Under the pieces are notes generated by a model. That model saw only the letters and a list, made by a program, of their open reading frames with translations. It had not been told where the DNA came from and searched no databases. From positions 1 to 32,894 of the forward strand of contig JALRJN010000103.1 in NCBI GenBank assembly GCA_023261185.1: a stretch of DNA of 32,894 bases. Reading direction: 5' to 3'. Positions within the stretch are counted from its first letter, which is position 1. The number at the start of each line of letters is the position of its first letter. The translations under genes and the position numbers were made by a program. Below, piece after piece: positions 10,901-18,498 of this stretch. The DNA is from Porticoccus sp. Lineage in GTDB: Bacteria > Pseudomonadota > Gammaproteobacteria > Pseudomonadales > Porticoccaceae.

Positions 10901-12226
10901 TTACTCGGGATAAGACCAATTTATCGTCACACCTTCCTGCCCGGGCGTTGCCGAAAACCCCTCACAAACCCAAAGATCTGCCACCGCCACCAGTTCACCA
11001 TGGAGATAAATCAGTGGCACACGATCCCGCAGCCACGGCTCAAGACCATACTCCTGAAACAGAATTTTTAAGTTGTTCGAGCCCTGGCGACCTTGTGGCC
11101 GGCATCGTTCCCCGCCCCGACGAAAGCGTACTTCCAGCAAAGCATCGTCCGGGTGAGATAACCCCTCCCCCGTCGCTACTCTACTGAAAAGAGCGCTCTT
11201 ATCTGGCAGAACCAGCGGCTCACTCACATCCCAGAAGAATGGCTCATCAGTTTCCGGTAACCCAGGCTGAATAGGTAACAGATAGAGCCTGTGTTGATAG
11301 CGACGCAGTTGCGCACCTCCCCAGGTGATCTGAGGAGAGCCATCATTTCTGGCAGGTAACAATTCTTCTCGTAGCGCCGTCATCACCTGGTGACCTGGCC
11401 GCGGAATATCGTGTTGTGCCAACCAGTACCGCAACAGGTTTCCCTGTCGCAGGCTATCAAACCCCTGAAACGAGTCGATACAAATGCTCCAACCTAACCG
11501 CTCGGACCGCTCACCCACAGTCATCAGATCCTGAGAGGCCAATTCATCCACTAGCTGCTCATTGTCTCGACACAGAGCTGCACTTGTCGCAATACGGGAC
11601 GTATAGTCAGGCCAGCGGTCAGCCAGGTTTGGAATCACCTGGTGACGAATGTAATTGCGGTCATATTCAAGCTGCTCATTGCTCTCATCCTCAATCCAAG
11701 AAAGGCCTGTTGAGAGCGCATAATCCTGTAATTCCTGACGGGTAAACCTCAATAACGGGCGCAGTAATTCCCCATGGCCCAGTGGCCGACTAATCGGAAT
11801 ACCGCTCAGCCCCAAAGGCCCACTCCCACGCAGCAAACGATAGAGGACAGTTTCCGCCTGATCATCGGCATGGTGGGCCAACAGGATCAACCCACCATCA
11901 TCCAGGTAGCGTTCAAACACCTGGTAGCGGGCATCACGGGCGGCGGCTTCCAGCCCCTGACCCGCCGTTTCAACCTGCACCGTTTCAGATATCAGTGTGA
12001 CACCCTGCTCACGACAGACCTGTTGGCAATGTTGCTGCCAGGCGTCAGCGTTTGGCGATAGCTGATGGTTAACATGGATCGCGATGACGTTCTCTTCACC
12101 CAGTATTTCCACCACACTGTGAAGCAATACATGGGAGTCGAGGCCCCCGCTGTAGCCAACATAGCAATGACTTGCCTGTTGCAGTCGAGGCAGAAAGGTA
12201 ATGATCTGATCCGGGGTATAGGCCAT
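10901..12226 (-). CDS. tilS: tRNA(Ile)-lysidine synthase
   Basis: ATP-dependent enzyme that attaches lysine to C34 of the CAU-anticodon isoleucine tRNA, so that it reads AUA and accepts isoleucine. The N-terminal PP-loop ATPase has SGGLDS at about residues 25-30 and HVNHQLSPNADAW, LAHHADDQAETVLYRLLRGSG and LLRFTRQEL. A TilS substrate-binding domain and the small C-terminal domain (WLRDRVPLIYLHGELVAVADLWV) follow. ATG 12226 gives 441 aa (432 in E. coli). An in-frame GTG at 12268 would add 14 hydrophobic residues that do not belong to the family. The gene is divergent from the GAF-protein gene. Confidence 0.95.
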   Translation of the reverse strand: MAYTPDQIITFLPRLQQASHCYVGYSGGLDSHVLLHSVVEILGEENVIAIHVNHQLSPNADAWQQHCQQVCREQGVTLISETVQVETAGQGLEAAARDARYQVFERYLDDGGLILLAHHADDQAETVLYRLLRGSGPLGLSGIPISRPLGHGELLRPLLRFTRQELQDYALSTGLSWIEDESNEQLEYDRNYIRHQVIPNLADRWPDYTSRIATSAALCRDNEQLVDELASQDLMTVGERSERLGWSICIDSFQGFDSLRQGNLLRYWLAQHDIPRPGHQVMTALREELLPARNDGSPQITWGGAQLRRYQHRLYLLPIQPGLPETDEPFFWDVSEPLVLPDKSALFSRVATGEGLSHPDDALLEVRFRRGGERCRPQGRQGSNNLKILFQEYGLEPWLRDRVPLIYLHGELVAVADLWVCEGFSATPGQEGVTINWSYPE

Positions 12227-12394
12227 GGGCTCAAAAACCAATAAGAGGCCGTAAAGTATAACTTGCACACATCAAGAACAAACAATGTTTGCGAAGCTAC
12301 ATCACCTCAAACAGAGCACTAAAATCATCAGTACAAGCCACTTAGAATATGAGTGGTCCTAAGGCACGACAAACTGGCTATTTTTGTGACGTTA

Positions 12395-12423
12395 TTGACA
12401 TTTAGGTGTCTATACTTTTAGGT
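12395..12423 (+). promoter_or_regulatory. Sigma-S-like extended -10 with flanking repeats
   Basis: TCTATACTTTT at 12409-12419 matches the published E. coli sigma-S extended -10 consensus KCTAYRCTTAA at its first nine positions. A TTGACA at 12395-12400 is too close to serve as its -35. The inverted repeat GACA-N6-TGTC (12397-12410) abuts the -10, and the heptamer TTTAGGT occurs at 12401-12407 and again at 12417-12423, suggesting an operator. The leader to the GAF-gene start would be about 90 nt. This is a prediction by eye. Confidence 0.45.
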
Positions 12424-12513
12424 AACGGACGTAGCGGGAGAATGATCGGTCAATTAATACTAACAAGTAGTTGCCGATAGATTACATCATGGTAGTCATA
12501 CCGGGAGGTATCG

Positions 12514-13833
12514 ATGCCTATCAACAAATCCGGTGGAGCCGACAACAAAGTCCCGAAAAAAGGGGCTTTAACTCTGGAGGCACTCCAGGAGGAAAATGAC
12601 TTCTACCGGGGTAGAGGCGGGATCAGTGAAGAAAACCGTTCCTATGGTTACAAACCCGCTTTTTACGATATGGAAAGTGGCGTGGTTTACCCGTCAAAAT
12701 TTGCCAATGGCCACGAAGCCCCCATGCATGTACTGGACGGACTTCCGGACGATGTGGTCGCGACCCGCCTCAACGATGGCAAGGTGACAGCGGTCCGCCC
12801 GGGAGTTATTTCCGGCTTCATGCAACGAGGACATTTCTATACTCGCGAACAGGCCGCTCTGGCCACCAGCCAATTGCGCGACCGTACCCAGATGCTCAGT
12901 GATCCCCAGCAACATAACCAACTGCTGGATGCCTGGGAAAAATTTCTTGTTGATGAGGACTATCCCGGGGATTTGATCCGCCCGGTGGTGGGTGACTCCT
13001 GGCGGCGCTGTTACCAGTCCCAGACAGACCCTGAGTTACAGTATGCGCCGATCATCTCTGACACAGAACAGTTAAACCAGCGTCGCACGCTTCAGGCAGA
13101 CCTGATGAAGGCTGCCAATCCCATCTTGCAGCGGGCATCGCAGGTACTGTTCCGCACAGACAGTCTAATTCTACTGGCAGATGCCGACGGACTGATTCTT
13201 GACGCAAAAGCGGATGATGCCGTACTGAGCCAAGCCAGAGATATCAACCTGATCCAAGGTGGTGTCTGGAACGAAACAACTGCGGGCACCAACGCCATTG
13301 GCACAGCACTGGCTGCTGCGGAACCGGTTCAGCTTTATGGAGCTGAGCACTTCTGTGCAGGGATCAAACACTGGACCTGCTCTGCCGATGTCATCCGCGA
13401 CCCCCACGATGGAAAGGTTCTGGGTGCAGTGGATTTATCAGGTCTCACGGACACCTACCAGAGCAATGCCCTGGATTTTGCCATCATGGCAGCACGGTTG
13501 ATTGAATCTAATCTGGCAAAGGATTACTTCTATTCCAGACAACAGGTGATTGAAGCAACGCGTTCCATGTTCGTGGGATGGAAAACCGAGGGGCTCCTGG
13601 CATTTGACCGCCGAGGCCGACTGGTTAGAGCCAATCAACATGCCCATCAAACGCTGAAGCAATTGGGAGCCGATCTAGTGGTGAGCCCCCAGTGTCGCCT
13701 GCCGGCACTGGACGTCGACTTACCCTTGGCGTCAGCCAACGCCCCCGCATGGCTTCAGCAACAGCTTACTCTGCCAATTGAGTTAAAAAACCAGCGCGTA
13801 GGAACATTGGTCGTGTTATCCGCCCAGCATTAG
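12514..13833 (+). CDS. AcoR-like GAF sensor protein with novel N-terminal domain and no AAA+ or HTH
   Basis: 439-aa protein not assignable to a named gene. Residues about 17-118 form an unfamiliar domain (ENRSYGYKPAFYDMESGVVY, HVLDGLPDDVV, GFMQRGHFYTREQAA). Residues 140-170 (WEKFLVDEDY, RPVVGDSWRRC) and 195-345 match the sensor region of AcoR-type sigma-54 activators. The GAF hallmark is ETTAGTNAIGTALA, YGAEHFCAGIKHWTCSA and GAVDLSG, with Cys281 and Cys289 retained. Residues about 355-437 look like a PAS-type fold (GLLAFDRRGRLVRANQHA). The protein ends there. The sigma-54 ATPase and Fis-type helix-turn-helix of true AcoR proteins are absent, with no remnant before accA 22 bp away. The start has GGGAGG 5 nt upstream. 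It is inserted between tilS and accA on the opposite strand. Its role is unknown; a ligand sensor acting through a partner protein is plausible. Confidence 0.85.
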   Translation: MPINKSGGADNKVPKKGALTLEALQEENDFYRGRGGISEENRSYGYKPAFYDMESGVVYPSKFANGHEAPMHVLDGLPDDVVATRLNDGKVTAVRPGVISGFMQRGHFYTREQAALATSQLRDRTQMLSDPQQHNQLLDAWEKFLVDEDYPGDLIRPVVGDSWRRCYQSQTDPELQYAPIISDTEQLNQRRTLQADLMKAANPILQRASQVLFRTDSLILLADADGLILDAKADDAVLSQARDINLIQGGVWNETTAGTNAIGTALAAAEPVQLYGAEHFCAGIKHWTCSADVIRDPHDGKVLGAVDLSGLTDTYQSNALDFAIMAARLIESNLAKDYFYSRQQVIEATRSMFVGWKTEGLLAFDRRGRLVRANQHAHQTLKQLGADLVVSPQCRLPALDVDLPLASANAPAWLQQQLTLPIELKNQRVGTLVVLSAQH

Positions 13834-13840
13834 CGGGCGG
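13820..13840. terminator. Hairpin between convergent genes, possible bidirectional terminator
   Basis: Arms CCGCCC and GGGCGG with a 9-nt spacer overlap the stop codon of the GAF gene and lie 16 nt past the accA stop. Its position at the end of two converging genes suggests a shared terminator. No U-run follows on either strand, so it may only protect 3' ends. Confidence 0.4.
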
Positions 13841-13855
13841 CATGGGGAAATTAAT

Positions 13856-14806
<951 letters not shown>

Positions 14807-14826
14807 AGGGCCACATATCCACAGTG

Positions 14827-14856
14827 TTATAGAAACATCTCACCTCCACTTGGAGG
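14827..14856 (-). promoter_or_regulatory. accA leader: hairpin-sequestered Shine-Dalgarno and three-codon ORF
   Basis: In the minus-strand RNA, CCUCCA and UGGAGG (14843-14856) form a tight stem. Its 3' arm begins GGAGGTGA, an eight-base match to the anti-Shine-Dalgarno complement. Four bases beyond GGAGG are GUGA's last base and an AUG at 14838 that opens the tiny ORF AUG-UUU-CUA-UAA (Met-Phe-Leu-stop), ending 20 nt before the accA start and out of frame with it. Cis-regulation of accA translation is inference. Confidence 0.45.
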
Positions 14857-14864
14857 GAAGGCCA

Positions 14865-14870
14865 ATTGTA
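14865..14870 (-). promoter_or_regulatory. Possible accA -10 element
   Basis: On the minus strand TACAAT matches the sigma-70 -10 consensus at five of six positions. It would start a transcript close to the hairpin of the accA leader. No convincing -35 is seen 17 bp upstream, so this is weak. accA is also probably reached by read-through from dnaE. Confidence 0.3.
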
Positions 14871-14904
14871 CTGACAGCGCTGACGAATTCCTACCCGCAA
14901 TCGG

Positions 14905-14918
14905 GCCTGTTAACAGGC
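14905..14918 (-). other. Perfect palindrome just past the dnaE stop
   Basis: The 14-base palindrome GCCTGTTAACAGGC begins one base after the dnaE stop codon. As RNA it could form a short 5-bp stem with a UUAA loop. As DNA it is a symmetric site. No U-run follows, so a terminator role is doubtful. Confidence 0.4.
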
Positions 14919-14919
14919 A

Positions 14920-17900
14920 CTAAAACCTTAACTGGACACCTGAGCTGCCAAACAACTCGCGCAGTTTGTGCAGCAAATCATCATCCGGGGCTACGGACCA
15001 CTGCTCTCCCAGTGCGATTTCACCTTTGGCACTGTCGGTATGATAGAGAATCCGCACCGGGCAACTGCCCTGCTGATAGGGCAACATAATATCTGCCATC
15101 TGCTCGAGCCAACTGCCACTGAGCTTATCCCGATGAATTTTGATAGCAATACTCTTCAGGTAATTAGCTCTGGCTTCGAAGAGGCTGCGCACAGAATCTG
15201 CGCGCATTTTCAGGCCGCCGGTATAGTCATCCTCTGATATCTGACCCTCCACCACCAGCAAGGCATCCTTCTCTATCTTGTCCCGGTGTTCGCGGAAAAT
15301 ATCTGCAAACACGGCAACTTCAATACGTGCACTGCGATCGTCGAGAGTCATCACCGCCATGTTATCGCCGCGTTTGGTTTTAATGACGCGCATTCCAACC
15401 ACGAGACCTGCCACCAACTGCGCTTTTTTATCCGGTTTCAAGTCGACGATGCGAGCGCCGACAAAATGTTTTAACTCTTCCAGGTACTCATCGACTGGGT
15501 GTCCTGTGAGGTACAGGCCCAATGTATCCTTCTCACCCCTGAGACGTTCCTTGGCGGTCAGGCTGCGCTGCCGTTGAAAAGACTGATAACCGATTTCGGG
15601 GGCGCTTTCCTGAGGCGTCGATCCAAACAGATCCGACATGCCGCAATCAGTATTTCGCGTGTGCTGCTCTGCCATTTTGACCGCCTCCTCCATGGCCGCC
15701 AGCATCACCGCCCGTCGATATCCAATTTCTCCGTCCGGGCCGATGGTATCCAGCGCTCCAGAGCGAATCAGCGCCTCAAGGGCGCGCTTGTTGACCCGAT
15801 GGGCATCAACCCTGGCGCAAAAATCAAACAGATCTGAGAATCCCCCCCCCGTTTCCCGGGCAGCAATAATACTGTTCACCGGACCCTCGCCGAGGCCCTT
15901 GATGGCACCCAGGCCATAAATCACCTCGCCCTCTGGGGACACAGTAAACATAAACTGACCGCGATTGACGTCAGGTGGTAACAGCGCCAGGTTCATGGAG
16001 CGGCATTCTTCAGTCAGGGTGACCACCTTGTCGGTATTCTGCATATCCGCCGACAACACTGCGGCCATAAATTCTGCAGGATAATGTTGCTTTAACCAGG
16101 CCGTCTGGTAGGCCAGCAATGCATAGGCCGCCGAATGCGATTTGTTAAAACCGTAGCCGGCAAATTTTTCTACCAGATCAAAAATTTTAATAGCCAGATC
16201 TGGATCTACACCCTGTTCTTTTGCACCATCTTCAAAGATTTCACGCTGCTTCGCCATTTCCTCGGGTTTTTTCTTACCCATCGCCCGGCGCAACATATCT
16301 GCACCACCGAGGGTATACCCCGCCAGCACCTGAGCGATCTGCATGACCTGTTCCTGATAGACGATGACACCGTAGGTGGGCTCCAGGACTGGCTTGAGAC
16401 TCCCATGTTGAAATTTGGAGTCCGGGTACGCCACTTCAGCACGCCCGTGTTTGCGGTTGATAAAGTCATCCACCATGCCGGATTGCAGGGGACCCGGTCG
16501 AAACAACGCCACCAGCGCCACAATATCCTCAAAGCAGCTTGGCTCAACGCGCTTGATCAAATCCTTCATGCCACGGGATTCCAACTGGAACACCGCGGTG
16601 GTTTCAGCTCGCTGCATCAGACCATAGGTGGCAGGATCATCGAGCGGAATAGCCTCTAGCTCGATTTTTTCCTCTGCATCCTCACCCACACGATCATTCA
16701 CCATCTTTACTGCCCAGTCGATGATGGTCAGCGTGCGCAAGCCGAGAAAATCGAACTTCACCAGGCCCGCCTGTTCAACATCATCCTTGTCAAACTGAGT
16801 GACGAGGCCCTCACCCGTCTCATCACAATACAGCGGCGCGAAATCCGTCAGCGTGGTCGGAGCGATGACCACACCACCCGCATGTTTGCCGACGTTTCGG
16901 GTAATGCCCTCAAGTTGCAGGGCCATTTCCCAAATCTCCTGAGCTTCTTCATCCGTGTCCAGGAATTCTTTCAGCACTTCTTCCTGGGCAACGGCTTTCT
17001 CGAGAGTCATGCCAATATCCGGCGGAATCATTTTCGAAAGCTTGTCCGCCAGACCATAGGATTTACCCTGTACCCTGGCAACATCACGCACCACCGCTTT
17101 GGCCGCCATGGTGCCGAAGGTAATAATCTGGGAAACAGCATCACGGCCGTAACGATCAGCCACGTAAGCAATTACCCGATCCCGGTTGTCCATGCAGAAA
17201 TCAATATCGAAATCGGGCATTGATACCCGCTCCGGGTTGAGAAAGCGCTCAAACAGCAGGTCATATTCCAAAGGGTCCAGATCCGTAATACCCAACGCAT
17301 AGGCCACCAGAGAGCCAGCCCCCGAACCCCGGCCTGGCCCAACGGGAATATCGTTATTTTTGGCCCAGCGGATAAAGTCCATCACAATCAGGAAGTAACC
17401 GGGGAATCCCATCTGGATAATGATATCCAGCTCAAAACGCAATCGATCCAGGTAAACCTGACGTTGCTGCTCGTAGTCTTCGGCAGCGTCATCTAGCAGC
17501 GTCAACAATCGCTCTTCCAGTCCTTCCCAGGAGACCTTCTCGAAATAACTGTCAGTTGTCATGCCCTCCGGGATCGGATATTCCGGCAGAAAATATTCAC
17601 CCAGTTTGAGTTCCAGATTGCAGCGCCGGGCAATTTCGACAGAATTTTCCAGCGCCTCGGGGATATCACTGAACAATTCCAGCATCTCTTCCGGTGAACG
17701 CAGATACTGCTGATCGCTATATCTCCGCTCCCGACGGGGATCGTCCAAGACCCGCCCTTCCCCAATGCAAACCCTGGCCTCGTGGGCCTCAAATTGATCA
17801 ACACTGAGAAAGCGCACATCGTTGGTGGCTACAACGGGGCAATCGGTATCAGCCGCCAGGGAAACTGCCCGGTGGATGTAGCTTTCTTCCCCCATTCTCC

Positions 17901-18414
17901 CCGTACGTGTTAATTCAAGATAAAAGCGACCGGGAAACTCATCTTGCCATTGCGACAAAAGCTGTTTTGCCTGTGACGTTTTATCACCCAGAAGGGCCTG
18001 ACCAACATCACTGAATCGCCCGGCAAGCACAATCAGCCCCTTGGCAGCTTCAGTGATCCAGTCACGGCGAATATACGGTTTACCCTGAATCTGCCCTTCC
18101 TGGTAGGCCCGGGAGATAAGGTTGGTCAGGTTGCGGTAACCCTGCTGATCCATCACCAGAAAAGTGAGATTAAACGTAGCGTCATCCGGCAGATCACCAG
18201 CCACTTCAAGGTCGGCACCGCAGATCGGTTTGATGCCCGCACCCTGTGCCGCCTTGTAAAACTTCACCAGGCCATAAAAGTTACACACATCCGTTAATGC
18301 CACCGCTGGCATGGATAACTCGGAGATAGTTTTTACCAGGGGTTTAAGACGCACAATGCCGTCGACCAGTGAATATTCACTGTGCACACGTAAGTGAACA
18401 AAAGATGGTTTCAT
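14920..18414 (-). CDS. dnaE: DNA polymerase III subunit alpha
   Basis: Catalytic subunit of the replicative DNA polymerase III holoenzyme. The 1164-aa protein (1160 in E. coli) opens with a PHP domain (FVHLRVHSEYSLVDGIVRLK). The polymerase core has catalytic Asp401 and Asp403 (MPDFDIDFCMDNRD), the third acidic residue in VKFDFLGLRTL, GPGRGSGAGSLVAYALGI, and KSHSAAYALLAYQTAWLKQH. Then come a helix-hairpin-helix region (LIRSGALDTIG) and a C-terminal OB-fold (LVAGLVVGMRVIKTKRGDNM). A run of nine G (15842-15850 on the plus strand as C) lies in codons for T-G-G-G within the C-terminal half. The upstream neighbour is the WS/DGAT gene instead of rnhB. Confidence 0.98.
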   Translation of the reverse strand: MKPSFVHLRVHSEYSLVDGIVRLKPLVKTISELSMPAVALTDVCNFYGLVKFYKAAQGAGIKPICGADLEVAGDLPDDATFNLTFLVMDQQGYRNLTNLISRAYQEGQIQGKPYIRRDWITEAAKGLIVLAGRFSDVGQALLGDKTSQAKQLLSQWQDEFPGRFYLELTRTGRMGEESYIHRAVSLAADTDCPVVATNDVRFLSVDQFEAHEARVCIGEGRVLDDPRRERRYSDQQYLRSPEEMLELFSDIPEALENSVEIARRCNLELKLGEYFLPEYPIPEGMTTDSYFEKVSWEGLEERLLTLLDDAAEDYEQQRQVYLDRLRFELDIIIQMGFPGYFLIVMDFIRWAKNNDIPVGPGRGSGAGSLVAYALGITDLDPLEYDLLFERFLNPERVSMPDFDIDFCMDNRDRVIAYVADRYGRDAVSQIITFGTMAAKAVVRDVARVQGKSYGLADKLSKMIPPDIGMTLEKAVAQEEVLKEFLDTDEEAQEIWEMALQLEGITRNVGKHAGGVVIAPTTLTDFAPLYCDETGEGLVTQFDKDDVEQAGLVKFDFLGLRTLTIIDWAVKMVNDRVGEDAEEKIELEAIPLDDPATYGLMQRAETTAVFQLESRGMKDLIKRVEPSCFEDIVALVALFRPGPLQSGMVDDFINRKHGRAEVAYPDSKFQHGSLKPVLEPTYGVIVYQEQVMQIAQVLAGYTLGGADMLRRAMGKKKPEEMAKQREIFEDGAKEQGVDPDLAIKIFDLVEKFAGYGFNKSHSAAYALLAYQTAWLKQHYPAEFMAAVLSADMQNTDKVVTLTEECRSMNLALLPPDVNRGQFMFTVSPEGEVIYGLGAIKGLGEGPVNSIIAARETGGGFSDLFDFCARVDAHRVNKRALEALIRSGALDTIGPDGEIGYRRAVMLAAMEEAVKMAEQHTRNTDCGMSDLFGSTPQESAPEIGYQSFQRQRSLTAKERLRGEKDTLGLYLTGHPVDEYLEELKHFVGARIVDLKPDKKAQLVAGLVVGMRVIKTKRGDNMAVMTLDDRSARIEVAVFADIFREHRDKIEKDALLVVEGQISEDDYTGGLKMRADSVRSLFEARANYLKSIAIKIHRDKLSGSWLEQMADIMLPYQQGSCPVRILYHTDSAKGEIALGEQWSVAPDDDLLHKLRELFGSSGVQLRF

Positions 18415-18443
18415 AGAACTCTACAATGCTTGAATGGGAAAGT

Positions 18444-18463
18444 TGGTCAGTGTCGACTGACCA
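18444..18463. repeat. Perfect inverted repeat between the WS/DGAT gene and dnaE
   Basis: TGGTCAGT and ACTGACCA flank a 4-base centre (GTCG), 30 nt upstream of the dnaE start and 35 nt past the WS/DGAT stop. It could be a repressor operator for dnaE or an RNA hairpin between the two cistrons. No U-run follows on either strand. Confidence 0.55.
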
Positions 18464-18498
18464 CTCATTGAGGCCATATACACCTTTTCCCCTACGGG

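Noticed and set aside
12361-12380. Possible sigma-54 promoter upstream of the GAF gene (GGCAC ... TGGC)
   Set aside because: The spacing between the GG and GC elements is two bases too long for a -24/-12 promoter, so it does not fit despite the AcoR-like product.
12395-12416. Standard sigma-70 promoter TTGACA/TATACT upstream of the GAF gene
   Set aside because: The two hexamers are separated by only 10 bp, too short for a working -35/-10 pair; the -10 was kept as sigma-S-like.
18444-18463. FadR-type operator in the WS/DGAT-dnaE gap
   Set aside because: TGGTC and GACCA half-sites are present but separated by ten bases, far more than in FadR sites; kept only as an unassigned inverted repeat.
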